DNA from: Clostridium lacusfryxellense
GTDB lineage: Bacteria > Bacillota > Clostridia > Clostridiales > Clostridiaceae
Direction: 5' to 3'
DNA length: 64,000 nucleotides
Assembly: GCF_018861735.1 (NCBI RefSeq)
Contig: NZ_JAHLEB010000011.1
Location: forward strand, 52,198 to 116,197
Numbering within the stretch: position 1 is the stretch's first letter; each line of letters opens with the position of its first letter. Position numbers and translations under genes: made by a program. This document shows positions 35,664 through 44,299 of the stretch, in pieces. The notes under the pieces are model-generated. The model saw only the letters and a list, made by a program, of their open reading frames with translations, made no database searches and had not been told where the DNA came from.

Positions 35664-35984
35664 ATGTCAAAAATTAACTGTGGCGTTGAAAATTGCTCAC
35701 ATAATAATGAACATACATGTTTTGCAAACATAATCAATGTTGGTGGTAAAAGTGCAAGAAAAGAATCTGATACCTGTTGTGCTTCATTTTTAGATAGTCT
35801 TGCCTATAGTTCTCTTACAAATATTATAGATACCAATAGTCATGGATGCGACGTAGTTTCTTGTACTGTAGTCACATGCACCTATAACTCAAACGAACTC
35901 TGCAGCGCTAAATCAATAGAAGTTAATGGACACAATGTTAATCTTTATTCAGAAACAGATTGCTTAACTTTTAACCATAAATAA
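35664..35984 (+). CDS. Protein with two DUF1540 domains
   Basis: A 106-aa protein with two Cys-rich DUF1540 repeats of the CxxxxC...C...C type. The first has INCGVENCSHNNEHTCFA and SDTCCASF; the second has VSCTVVTCTYNSNELCSA and TDCLTF. The family is small, common in clostridia and likely binds metal. Function is unknown. GGAGGAG precedes the ATG. The gene stands alone and ends at a bidirectional terminator. Confidence 0.88.
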   Translation: MSKINCGVENCSHNNEHTCFANIINVGGKSARKESDTCCASFLDSLAYSSLTNIIDTNSHGCDVVSCTVVTCTYNSNELCSAKSIEVNGHNVNLYSETDCLTFNHK

Positions 35985-36003
35985 TAAAATAGTTATTGAT
36001 AAC

Positions 36004-36040
36004 AAAAGGGTTCCTTAGTATCACTACTAAGAAACCCTTT
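36004..36040. terminator. Bidirectional terminator between DUF1540 gene and rluF
   Basis: AAAAGGGTTCCTTAGTA pairs with TACTAAGAAACCCTTT around TCAC, with T/A runs on both sides. It overlaps the rluF stop codon. Confidence 0.88.
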
Positions 36041-36719
36041 ATCTATTACTTAATTCTACTACCTCTTTATCCGTAAGGTGTCGCCACGCTCCAATTTCTA
36101 TACCATCAATTTTTATATCAATAATTCGAATTCGCTCAAGCCTCACAACTGTAAATCCAAAAGTCTTGCTCATTCTACGGATTTGTTTGTTTAATCCTTG
36201 CGTTAAAATAATACTAAAAGTATCACTTGATACTCTATTAACTTTGCATGGCCTTGTATTAACACCGCAAATTTGAACTCCCTTTGACATTCCTTCTATA
36301 AAAAGGTCATCAAAAGGCTTATTTACAGTTACTATATACTCTTTTTCATGTTCATTATCAGAATTTAATATATTATTTGACCAGTCACCATCATTAGTCA
36401 TAAGTATTAAACCCTCAGATGCCTTATCGAGTCTCCCAACTGGAAATATGTACTGGGGGTACTCCATGAAATCAATTATATTGTTTTCTACTGTTTTCGC
36501 TGCAGTACAAGTAATTCCTACAGGCTTATTTAGAGCAATATAAATCTTCTTCCTCGCTGAAACATTCTCATTATCAATAAGAATATCATCTTCGATTTCC
36601 ACCCATTGACCTGGAATACATAGCTTGCCATTTACAATTATTCTATTTTCAACTATAAGTCTATTAGCATCAGTCCTTGAACAAATGCCATAATTACTAA
36701 GGAGTTTATTTATTCTCAT
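36039..36719 (-). CDS. rluF: 23S rRNA pseudouridine synthase (RluF/RsuA family)
   Basis: A 226-aa enzyme of the RsuA family. The S4 RNA-binding domain is MRINKLLSNYGICSRTDANR...VNGKLCIPGQ. The catalytic Asp is in PVGRLDKASEGLILMTNDGD (about residue 95-115), and the late motif is LTQGLNKQIRRMSKTFGF. It converts a specific uridine of 23S rRNA (position 2604 in RluF). Its ATG overlaps the isocitrate dehydrogenase stop as ATGA, so it is translated from the TCA-branch operon. The exact target uridine is inferred from similarity. Confidence 0.85.
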   Translation of the reverse strand: MRINKLLSNYGICSRTDANRLIVENRIIVNGKLCIPGQWVEIEDDILIDNENVSARKKIYIALNKPVGITCTAAKTVENNIIDFMEYPQYIFPVGRLDKASEGLILMTNDGDWSNNILNSDNEHEKEYIVTVNKPFDDLFIEGMSKGVQICGVNTRPCKVNRVSSDTFSIILTQGLNKQIRRMSKTFGFTVVRLERIRIIDIKIDGIEIGAWRHLTDKEVVELSNR

Positions 36720-37720
36720 TTAGCCATTTGATCAATAACAACCTGTGTAAATTCAATAGTTCCAGTAGTACCACCTAAATCACAAGTTAAGTGTTTTCCT
36801 TCTTTTAGGACAGCTTCTACAGCTTTTTCTATTTTAATTGCTGCCTCTTTTTCTCCTATATATCTTAACATCATAACTGCTGAGAGAATACACGCAGTAG
36901 GATTTGCTATGTTCTGCCCTGCTATATCTGGAGCTGAACCATGAGCTGGTTCAAAAACTGCGCCGTCTTCTCCAATATTTGCTCCTGGAACTAGTCCAAG
37001 ACCACCAACTAGACCTGCCGCCATATCAGATAATATATCTCCATATAGATTAGGCATTACAAGTACATCATATTTTTCTGGATTCATTACAAGTTTCATA
37101 CTCATAGCATCAACTATTACGTCTCCAAAAGCTATTTCTTTATGTTTTTCTGCAACATTTCTTGCACATCTTAAAAAAAGTCCATCAGAAAGTTTCATAA
37201 TATTTGCTTTGTGAACAGCTATTACTTCCTTTCTATTTTGATCTTTTGCTAGTTTAAAAGCATATTCTACTATTCTATCACTAGCTTTTTTACTTATTAT
37301 TTTTATGCTCTCTGCAATATCCTCAGTAATCATATGCTCTATTCCTGCATATAAATCTTCACTGTTTTCTCTTACTACTATTAGATCTACATTTTCAAAT
37401 CTTGAAGGAACACCTTCAAAAGTTCTTATAGGGCGTATATTAGCATAAAGATTTAATTCCTGTCTTAATGTAACATTAACGCTTTTAAACCCTTTGCCTA
37501 CTGGTGTTGTAACAGGACCTTTTAGTGCAACTTTATTCTTTTTAATGCTCTCTAAAACATATGGAGGCATAGGAGTATTAAACTCCTCTATAACTTCTGC
37601 GCCCATACGCACTATTTCCCAATTAATTTTGACTCCACTTTTTTCTAGAACTTTAACAGTAGCCGCAGTTACTTCTGGTCCAATTCCGTCTCCCGGTATA
37701 AGTGTAATATTATGCTCCAT
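36716..37720 (-). CDS. icd: NAD-dependent isocitrate dehydrogenase
   Basis: A 334-aa enzyme of the isocitrate/isopropylmalate dehydrogenase family. ITLIPGDGIGPEV opens the fold. RPIRTFEGVPSRFENVDLIVVRENSEDLYAGIEHM is typical of NAD-type isocitrate dehydrogenase, and FEPAHGSAPDIAGQNIANPTA binds NAD. It oxidatively decarboxylates isocitrate to 2-oxoglutarate for glutamate synthesis. It follows aconitase by 4 bp and overlaps rluF. The three-gene set matches the clostridial Re-citrate synthase operon. Isopropylmalate dehydrogenase is excluded by context and the RENSEDLYAG signature. Confidence 0.9.
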   Translation of the reverse strand: MEHNITLIPGDGIGPEVTAATVKVLEKSGVKINWEIVRMGAEVIEEFNTPMPPYVLESIKKNKVALKGPVTTPVGKGFKSVNVTLRQELNLYANIRPIRTFEGVPSRFENVDLIVVRENSEDLYAGIEHMITEDIAESIKIISKKASDRIVEYAFKLAKDQNRKEVIAVHKANIMKLSDGLFLRCARNVAEKHKEIAFGDVIVDAMSMKLVMNPEKYDVLVMPNLYGDILSDMAAGLVGGLGLVPGANIGEDGAVFEPAHGSAPDIAGQNIANPTACILSAVMMLRYIGEKEAAIKIEKAVEAVLKEGKHLTCDLGGTTGTIEFTQVVIDQMAK

Positions 37721-37724
37721 ACTT

Positions 37725-39659
37725 CTAAACCTCTCCTTTTTTCTTGTTTTTCATAAGATTTATTAATCCACCGTGTATAAGCATCTCTTTTTCTCTTTGA
37801 GTTACTTCAGGTAAAGTTTTATATTCCGTATTTTTTGTTATATTTTTCACTATAACAACGTCTTTTGCAATCTGATCCGCCGCATCTTCTATTACTAATT
37901 CATCCATAAATGATATATCTTCATAGTCATTTGTATTTTCGAACACCAATGGAATTATAGCATTGTTAATTAAATTAGCTTTATGAATTCTTGCAAAAGA
38001 TTTAGCAAGAACAACTGTAATCCCTAAGAAAAGAGGTGCAAGTGCTGCATGTTCCCTACTTGATCCTTGACCATAATTTGATCCTGCAACTATAATTCCA
38101 CCACCATTTTCTTTAGCTTTAGTTGGAAAATTCTCATCACTTGGAGTTAAACAAAATTCTGCAAGATAAGGAATATTAGATCTAAATGGAAGTAATTTAG
38201 CATTAGATGGCATTATATCATCCGTTGTAATGTTGTCCCCTAGTTTAGTTAAAACTTTACCCTCTACATTTCCTACTAATTCTTTAGCTATAGGGAATGG
38301 TTTAATATTAGGGCCTCTTTTAACTACTAAGCCTTCTCCATTCTCAGCGGGCGATATTATTAAATTATCATTAATCAAGAATTTTTCTGGCATAGGCACA
38401 ACAACCGCTTCACCAAGTTCTCTTGGATCCGTTATATATCCCATAAGCGCTGACGCAACCGCAACTTCTGGGCTCACAATATAAACACTTGCAGAAACGG
38501 TTCCCGATCTACCCTTAAAGTTTCTATTAAAGGTTCTTAGAGATACCGCATTAGTTGCAGGTGCTTGACCCATTCCTATACAAGGACCACATGCACTTTC
38601 GAGTATTCTTGCCCCAGAATCAATCATATCTCCAAGTGCACCATTTTTAGATAACATATTTAACACTTGTTTTGAACCTGGTGCAATAGCAAGTGAGACT
38701 TCATCAGGTATAGTTTTTCCTAGAAGTATTTTTGACACTTTCATCATATCAACATAAGATGAATTAGTACAGCTTCCTATTAACACTTGGTCTACTTTTA
38801 TATCTTTTAAAGATGACACTAAAACTACTTTATCTGGGCTATGTGGACAAGCAGCAAGAGGTTCTATTTTGCTTAAATCTATTTCAACTACTTCATCATA
38901 TACTGCTTCATCATCTGCTTTTAGCTCTACATAATCTTTTTCTCTATCCTGTGCTTTTAAGAATGCGTGAGTTACTTCATCACTAGGGAAGATTGAAGTT
39001 GTAGCTCCAAGTTCCGCTCCCATATTTGTAATAGTTGCTCTATCTGGAACACTTAAAGTTTTAAGTCCAGCGCCAGTATATTCAAATACTCTATTAACTC
39101 CACCCTTAACTGTTAATCTTCTTAATAACTCTAAAATAATATCTTTAGCTGCAACCCAAGGGCTAAGCTTTCCTGTTAGCTCTACCTTTACAACTTTAGG
39201 CATTGTTATATAATATTCTCCGCCGCCCATAGCAACCGCAACATCAAGGCCTCCTGCTCCTATAGCGATCATACCTATTCCGCCACCAGTTGGAGTATGA
39301 CTATCAGATCCAAGTAAAGTTTGACCTGGCACTCCAAATCTTTCTAAATGAACTTGATGACAAATCCCATTTCCAGTCTTCGAAAAATATATTCCATGTT
39401 TTTTTGCTACATTCTGTATATATAAATGATCGTCTGCATTTTCAGGACCCGTTTGTAAAATATTATGGTCTATATATGCAACAGATTTTTTAGTTTGAAC
39501 TTTATCTATTCCCATAGCCTCAAATTGAAGATACGCCATTGTACCTGTAGAATCTTGCGTTAATGTTTGATCTATTCTAATTGCAATCTCATTACCCGTA
39601 ATCATTTCACCCTTAACTAGATGAGCCTTAATTATTTTTTGCGTTGCTGTAAATGCCAT
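37725..39659 (-). CDS. acnA: Aconitate hydratase
   Basis: A 644-aa aconitase that isomerises citrate to isocitrate. The iron-sulfur ligands are in IGSCTNSSYVDM (about 297-308) and ESACGPCIGMGQ (about 360). LLGSDSHTPTGGGIGMIAIG and the swivel-domain GSNYGQGSSREHAALAP near residue 535 are all present. The compact length is that of clostridial aconitases. It lies 85 bp downstream of Re-citrate synthase and 4 bp before isocitrate dehydrogenase. The gene symbol is by function. Confidence 0.92.
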   Translation of the reverse strand: MAFTATQKIIKAHLVKGEMITGNEIAIRIDQTLTQDSTGTMAYLQFEAMGIDKVQTKKSVAYIDHNILQTGPENADDHLYIQNVAKKHGIYFSKTGNGICHQVHLERFGVPGQTLLGSDSHTPTGGGIGMIAIGAGGLDVAVAMGGGEYYITMPKVVKVELTGKLSPWVAAKDIILELLRRLTVKGGVNRVFEYTGAGLKTLSVPDRATITNMGAELGATTSIFPSDEVTHAFLKAQDREKDYVELKADDEAVYDEVVEIDLSKIEPLAACPHSPDKVVLVSSLKDIKVDQVLIGSCTNSSYVDMMKVSKILLGKTIPDEVSLAIAPGSKQVLNMLSKNGALGDMIDSGARILESACGPCIGMGQAPATNAVSLRTFNRNFKGRSGTVSASVYIVSPEVAVASALMGYITDPRELGEAVVVPMPEKFLINDNLIISPAENGEGLVVKRGPNIKPFPIAKELVGNVEGKVLTKLGDNITTDDIMPSNAKLLPFRSNIPYLAEFCLTPSDENFPTKAKENGGGIIVAGSNYGQGSSREHAALAPLFLGITVVLAKSFARIHKANLINNAIIPLVFENTNDYEDISFMDELVIEDAADQIAKDVVIVKNITKNTEYKTLPEVTQREKEMLIHGGLINLMKNKKKGEV

Positions 39660-39743
39660 GATATCCCTCCATTTTTTCGTATATAGATAGTATTAAAATT
39701 TGATAATATTAAAGATAGATAGTATTAAAGATATATAATTATA

Positions 39744-41144
39744 TTAACACGCTTTAGTCTTTTGTAATTTTAAACTTAGTTCTGGAATAGCTTTTTTAGC
39801 AAATATTTCTAACTCTTCACTTTTCATAACAGTGTTTCTCCCTGACATATATTCTTCATCTACCCACTCTTTTATAATCTGAATTCTATCATCTTTTTTA
39901 TCTATCTTATCTATTTCTTTTAATCTAAAATAAGTATTAAGCCAAGCCGCTATACCTGCATGTCCTGAATGTTCATTAACCGCAACAACAATTGGCCTAC
40001 CTAATATTTTTTCTGTATCAAAAATATTATATATTTCTTCATCTTTTAATATTCCATCCGCATGTATTCCAGCTCTCGTAACATTAAATTCACTGCCCAC
40101 AAAAGGTGTCCTAGGTGGAATACTATATTTAAATTCGCCTTCAAAATATTGACCAATTTCACTTATAAGTTTTAAATTCATATCTTTTACATTACCTTTT
40201 ATTTGGCCATACTCTATAATCATAGCTTCAAGTGGACAGTTACCTGTTCTCTCTCCGATACCAAATAATGACGTATTTATAGCACTACACCCATGAAGCC
40301 ATGCTGTAGTAGCATTTGGTACCACATTATAAAAATCATTGTGTCCATGCCACTCAAGGCAATCAGAAGGCACTCCTGCATAAACTCTTAATCCATGTAT
40401 AATATGTTGTACACTTCTTGGCAGCTCAGTTCCTGCGTAAGGTAATCCAAGTCCTAATGTATCACAGGCTCTAATCTTTATCTTAATACCTGATTTCTTA
40501 GAAAGTTCCATAAGTTTTTTAGCTAGCGGAATCACAAACCCAAAGAAATCTGCTCTAGTTATATCTTCAAGATGACACCTTGGAATTATTCCATTTTCTA
40601 ATGCCTCTTCTACCAGTGATACATATAAATCCATAGCTTCTTGTCTTGTTTTATTTAATTTTTTGAATATATGATAATCTGAGCAAGACATAAGCATTCC
40701 TGTTTCCTTAAGCCCCATATCTTTCACTAACTTAAAGTCCTCTTTGTTTGCCCTTATCCAAGAGGTTATTTGGGGATATTTATATCCTCTTTCTAGACAC
40801 TTTTTAACAGCGTTTTTATCCTTTTGCGTATATAAAAAGAATTCTGTTTGTCTTATTATCCCAGAATTGTTGTCAAGTTTGTGTAAATAATCAAATATTT
40901 TTACTATTTGTTTTTCAGTGTAAGTATCCATAGCCTGTTGCCCATCTCTAAATGTAGTGTCTGTAATCCAAATATCATCAGGTATACACATTGGAATTTG
41001 TTCACTTCCAAAGACCATCTTTGGAATTTCTGAGTATGGGAATATATCTTTAAATAATTCTGGTTGTTCTTTACTATCTGCATTTAACTTACTCATTGCC
41101 ATTTTATGAGCATCATTATGGTTTGTTATTTCCTTATTTTTCAT
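39744..41144 (-). CDS. Re-type citrate synthase
   Basis: A 466-aa DRE-TIM metallolyase-type enzyme. WITDTTFRDGQQAMDTYTEK carries the metal-binding and catalytic RDGQ. ARDCxT-like IRACDTLGLGLPYAG and EWHGHNDFYNVVPN supply the HxH metal site. GTELPRSVQHIIHGL and SLFGIGERTGNCPLEAM also fit. It resembles homocitrate synthase, but the operon with aconitase and isocitrate dehydrogenase matches the Re-citrate synthases of C. kluyveri and C. acetobutylicum, which replace the usual Si-enzyme in strict anaerobes. GGAGG precedes the ATG. Homocitrate synthase is the alternative. Confidence 0.88.
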   Translation of the reverse strand: MKNKEITNHNDAHKMAMSKLNADSKEQPELFKDIFPYSEIPKMVFGSEQIPMCIPDDIWITDTTFRDGQQAMDTYTEKQIVKIFDYLHKLDNNSGIIRQTEFFLYTQKDKNAVKKCLERGYKYPQITSWIRANKEDFKLVKDMGLKETGMLMSCSDYHIFKKLNKTRQEAMDLYVSLVEEALENGIIPRCHLEDITRADFFGFVIPLAKKLMELSKKSGIKIKIRACDTLGLGLPYAGTELPRSVQHIIHGLRVYAGVPSDCLEWHGHNDFYNVVPNATTAWLHGCSAINTSLFGIGERTGNCPLEAMIIEYGQIKGNVKDMNLKLISEIGQYFEGEFKYSIPPRTPFVGSEFNVTRAGIHADGILKDEEIYNIFDTEKILGRPIVVAVNEHSGHAGIAAWLNTYFRLKEIDKIDKKDDRIQIIKEWVDEEYMSGRNTVMKSEELEIFAKKAIPELSLKLQKTKAC

Positions 41145-41200
41145 TTATTATCCTCCTTGTTATATACCTTATTTTTCATTTTTAGACACTACATTTATTT

Positions 41201-41275
41201 TAGTCTTTATGAACTTTAGCCTTGTTGAACTTTCAGTTTAAAGCTTATTATATAGTCTATTATAACTTTTGTAAA
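41201..41275 (-). promoter_or_regulatory. Sigma-A promoter and 16-bp-phased direct repeats of the citrate operon
   Basis: On the minus strand, TTTACA (41270-41275) and TATAAT (41247-41252) are 17 bp apart, a near-consensus promoter. Just downstream are two direct repeats reading AAAGTTCAT(A)AAGACTA and AAAGTTCAACAAGGCTA (41201-41217, 41217-41233), matching at 14 of 17 positions. Placed after the start point, they could bind a repressor. Confidence 0.6.
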
Positions 41276-41369
41276 GATATATTGCAGTTTAATTCTATAT
41301 TTCAATCATTTTTCGCAATAGTATCTCTTGTGTATAATCTCCCTACAATAATTAAAATAAAAATTAATT

Positions 41370-42212
41370 TCATACTTCCTTAAATTCTTTGTATATATCT
41401 AACTCATTTACAGTTTTACTTTGTTTATGCCACCTACACGCTGCAATTAAAATTATAATTCCTAAAATGATAGCTACTCCATGAAATAATATGCTGTACT
41501 TTCCACTTATTAATCCATATAATTCCGAAATTGTAATACCAACCGAATTATTTATAAAATGCGCAAATATGCTTAAATAAATTGAACCTGTATTTAAATA
41601 TATAGACCCAATAACGATTCCTAGTAAAAATGCATTTATCCCTTGAGGTATATTCATATGAAGTATTGCGAAAAATAGGGCTGATATTATAATTGCCAAT
41701 ATTGGATTCATTTTTCTAGCCATACCTTTTAGCATGATTCCTCTAAAAATAACTTCTTCATATATAGGTGCTATAATAACAGCACTTAGTATCATTATAA
41801 TTGGTGAAATGGCCATTTCATTAAAAGCTTGAACTATAAAATCAGGCATTGGTATTTTATTGACCAAGTAAATTAAACTATTATCAAATATGGCGCGAAA
41901 AGCTATAATGATTAGTGTTACACAAATAAAATTCTTTATTGTTATATTTTGCTTATGCGCTTGTTCTTTCGGCTTTTCACTATACCATTTTAATAAAAGA
42001 ATAATTACAAAATATTTAACTACTACTCCTGCTCCAAGATTTATATATGGCGCCAACTGCGGACTTTGACTAGTAAATAATTTAATAATTCCTATAGGTA
42101 CAGCTCCAAAAGCCTCCAATAAAACAGATAAAACCATCACAAAAAAAGCTTTAATTATGCTCAATTTCTTAATACTTATAGTTTCCTTTTCTAGATTCCT
42201 TAAGAATTTCAT
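41370..42212 (-). CDS. CPBP-family intramembrane protease (second paralogue)
   Basis: A 280-aa paralogue of the protease at 13919-14761, equal in length, with long identical blocks such as YEEVIFRGIMLKGMARK, HMNIPQGINAFLLG and LSIFAHFINNS. All three catalytic motifs (EExxxR, FxxxH, HxxxN) are intact. About eight membrane segments. GGTGGAGAG lies upstream of the ATG. It is a lone gene upstream of the citrate operon on the same strand. Substrate unknown. Confidence 0.85.
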   Translation of the reverse strand: MKFLRNLEKETISIKKLSIIKAFFVMVLSVLLEAFGAVPIGIIKLFTSQSPQLAPYINLGAGVVVKYFVIILLLKWYSEKPKEQAHKQNITIKNFICVTLIIIAFRAIFDNSLIYLVNKIPMPDFIVQAFNEMAISPIIMILSAVIIAPIYEEVIFRGIMLKGMARKMNPILAIIISALFFAILHMNIPQGINAFLLGIVIGSIYLNTGSIYLSIFAHFINNSVGITISELYGLISGKYSILFHGVAIILGIIILIAACRWHKQSKTVNELDIYKEFKEV

Positions 42213-42351
42213 ACTAATCCACTCTCCACCTTATTGTATTCTTTAATAACCTTCTATTTAATACTAATGTTAGTATACTATAAACTAGTTAATATGTCGT
42301 TATATTACATGTCACGCAGTGATTTAGCTTTAGTTTAATTATTTAAATTAA

Positions 42352-42387
42352 AAAGAACATACTAGTTTTTATCCAGTATGTTCCTTT
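42352..42387 (-). terminator. Terminator of the secreted repeat-protein gene
   Basis: AAAGAACATACT pairs with AGTATGTTC-CTTT around an 11-base loop. On the minus strand it is followed by TTTAATTT. It lies 43 bp beyond the gene stop. Confidence 0.75.
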
Positions 42388-42429
42388 CTTTATACAAATT
42401 CCAAATTCAGTTTTTTATTTAAAGATAGA

Positions 42430-42894
42430 CTATTTAATCTTTAGACCTTCCATAGGTCCTTTTCCACCATTATGTTTACCTTCACCAGGGCCTATTTTAT
42501 CAGATTGAGCCTGAGTTATAGTTCCATTGTCAACAAGTGACTTTAAAATATTTACATGCTTATCCTTATTACTTTCCATATATGTTTTACGCTGAGCATC
42601 CGTCATACTTTTAGTTTTTTCTCTTTCTGCTTTATGAGCAGCTTCTCTAGCAACCTTCGCTGCTTTAATTTTATCTGCTTGAGCCTGAGTTATAGTTTTA
42701 TCAGCTACAAGTTTTTTCAAATTTGCGTCGAAGTTCTCTTGTTTTTTAGTATCCCTTTGAACCTGCTGACTAGCTTTTGAAGTATCAGTATTTGTTTGTT
42801 TCGTAGTTGCTGCGAATGCACTAACAGAGGATAAAATCATTCCTCCTGTTATTACTCCTGATATTATTTTTGTTTTTAAAGATATGCTTTTCAT
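42430..42894 (-). CDS. Secreted protein with repeated Ile-Thr-Gln-Ala-Gln motifs
   Basis: A 154-aa exported protein. The signal peptide covers residues 1-28, cleaved after SAFA. Two similar helical hairpins follow, each containing a motif of the form LV.(D/N).TITQAQ(A/S)DKI, near residues 62-78 and 120-136. Between them is a charged Lys/Glu/Ala helix. This is the DUF2680-like pattern of small clostridial secreted proteins. Function unknown. The ATG follows GAGGAG. A pair of 11-bp direct repeats and a TATAAT lie upstream, suggesting control by an OmpR-type regulator. Confidence 0.75.
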   Translation of the reverse strand: MKSISLKTKIISGVITGGMILSSVSAFAATTKQTNTDTSKASQQVQRDTKKQENFDANLKKLVADKTITQAQADKIKAAKVAREAAHKAEREKTKSMTDAQRKTYMESNKDKHVNILKSLVDNGTITQAQSDKIGPGEGKHNGGKGPMEGLKIK

Positions 42895-42940
42895 TTTATC
42901 TTCTCCTCACTCTATTTATTTTGCCATGGCTACATTAATA

Positions 42941-42981
42941 ATTATACCCACTAACCGTGTCACCTTAATGTCAACTTAATG
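42941..42981 (-). promoter_or_regulatory. TATAAT box with two 11-bp direct repeats
   Basis: TATAAT (42941-42946 on the minus strand) is preceded by direct repeats CATTAAGTTGA (42971-42981) and CATTAAGGTGA (42960-42970), exactly 11 bp apart. No good -35 hexamer lies at 17 bp, so activation by a dimer-binding regulator is likely. Confidence 0.5.
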
Positions 42982-43023
42982 TATGGTCTATGGACTTTAT
43001 GTAAATTTTGTGAGGCAATTATT

Positions 43024-44082
43024 TTATTTATTATTTTTGTCGTATAAAACTTTTCCTGCACAGACTTTAGACTGACCAAACCACATGCATTTTGCACAAT
43101 TCAAGCATTTCCCAGTATCTCTTCCCTCTTTGGCGTCATTTGCCCAATTATTATTTATTAGAAATCCCGTAGCAATATCAACAATGTCTATATTTGTTTC
43201 ATTTAATATATCTTCAGCCATCTCCGCTGATTTAATTCCATTAACCCCAAATACAGGAATTGAGACTACTTCTTTAATTTTTTGCGCTGCATAAATAGCC
43301 TGAGAGTATTTATACTCTTTATTTACATGAATTTCTTGCTCACTCATAAAACCATAAGAAATATCAAGGAAATCTATTCCGTTTTTTTCTAATATTTTAG
43401 CATAATTTATTCCGTCTTCTATTGTTGGTTCAAATCCTCCCAAACGGATTCCAACAATAAATTCTTTTGGCGTTTTTTCCCTAATTCCATCTATTATTTC
43501 TATCACAAATTTTTCAGGGTTTTTGCCATATTCATCAGTTCTCTTATTCACTTTTTTATTTAAAAACTGGCTTATTAAATATGCATGGCATCCATGAAGT
43601 TCAACCCCATCATATCCCGCGCTATAAGCTCTTATTGCAGCCTCAATAAAATCATTTTGTATAGATTTTATATCTTCACTACTCATTTCATGCCCAACAA
43701 CAACACTTCCAGCATAATTTGTATATTCATATGGACTTGGACATATCGGGTCTTCTGATATTCCAACAACTCCAGCATGATGAATTTGAATAAATATTAG
43801 ACTATTTTCTTCGTGAACAACATCAACTATACTTTTTAACCCTTTAATTTGCCCATCTTCCCATATCCCAAGTTGCTTTTCCATTAATTTTCCATCATCA
43901 TTAACACACGTAGCCTCTTGAATTATAAGCCCTGCTCCACCTTTAGCTAACTTCCTATAACGTTCTACATTTTCTGGCGCTACATATCCATCAACTCTAA
44001 ATCCAACTACCATTGGAGGAACACAAATACGATTCTTCATTTTTAAATCTTTAATACTAAACTCGGTAAATAATTTTCCCAA
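43024..44082 (-). CDS. Old Yellow Enzyme family NADH:flavin oxidoreductase
   Basis: A 352-aa TIM-barrel flavoprotein. ICVPPMVVGFR at the start, GLIIQEATCV near 55, the His pair region ELHGCHAYLISQFLNKKVNKRTDEYG near 165-185, and GIRLGGFE near 220 are the OYE landmarks. The C-terminus carries CLNCAKCMWFGQSKVC, a Cys cluster like the iron-sulfur site of 2,4-dienoyl-CoA reductase types, but the large C-terminal NAD/FAD domain is absent. The start codon is TTG, eight bases after GGGGTG. Substrate, probably an activated alkene or nitro compound, is unknown. Single gene. Confidence 0.85.
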   Translation of the reverse strand: MGKLFTEFSIKDLKMKNRICVPPMVVGFRVDGYVAPENVERYRKLAKGGAGLIIQEATCVNDDGKLMEKQLGIWEDGQIKGLKSIVDVVHEENSLIFIQIHHAGVVGISEDPICPSPYEYTNYAGSVVVGHEMSSEDIKSIQNDFIEAAIRAYSAGYDGVELHGCHAYLISQFLNKKVNKRTDEYGKNPEKFVIEIIDGIREKTPKEFIVGIRLGGFEPTIEDGINYAKILEKNGIDFLDISYGFMSEQEIHVNKEYKYSQAIYAAQKIKEVVSIPVFGVNGIKSAEMAEDILNETNIDIVDIATGFLINNNWANDAKEGRDTGKCLNCAKCMWFGQSKVCAGKVLYDKNNK

Positions 44083-44299
44083 AACTCAACACCCCTATTT
44101 ACTATTTTTTTTACATTAACCTTCTATATTATACGTCATTATTATATCTTACTAAGAAACCCAATATCAAGTACGCACATTTTTGTGCCTTAGTTTAATA
44201 GCTGCTAAGTAATTTTTTTAATTAAATGTAATAATTATTTCTTTAAAGAATATATTTAAAAACAATATGGATTAAACAAAGCTTAGTGGAGGTACGGAT

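Noticed and set aside
36716..41144. Lysine (alpha-aminoadipate) or leucine pathway reading of the operon
   Set aside because: Homocitrate or isopropylmalate enzymes were considered, but a full-length single-chain aconitase and the IDH signature RENSEDLYAG point to citrate, isocitrate and 2-oxoglutarate.
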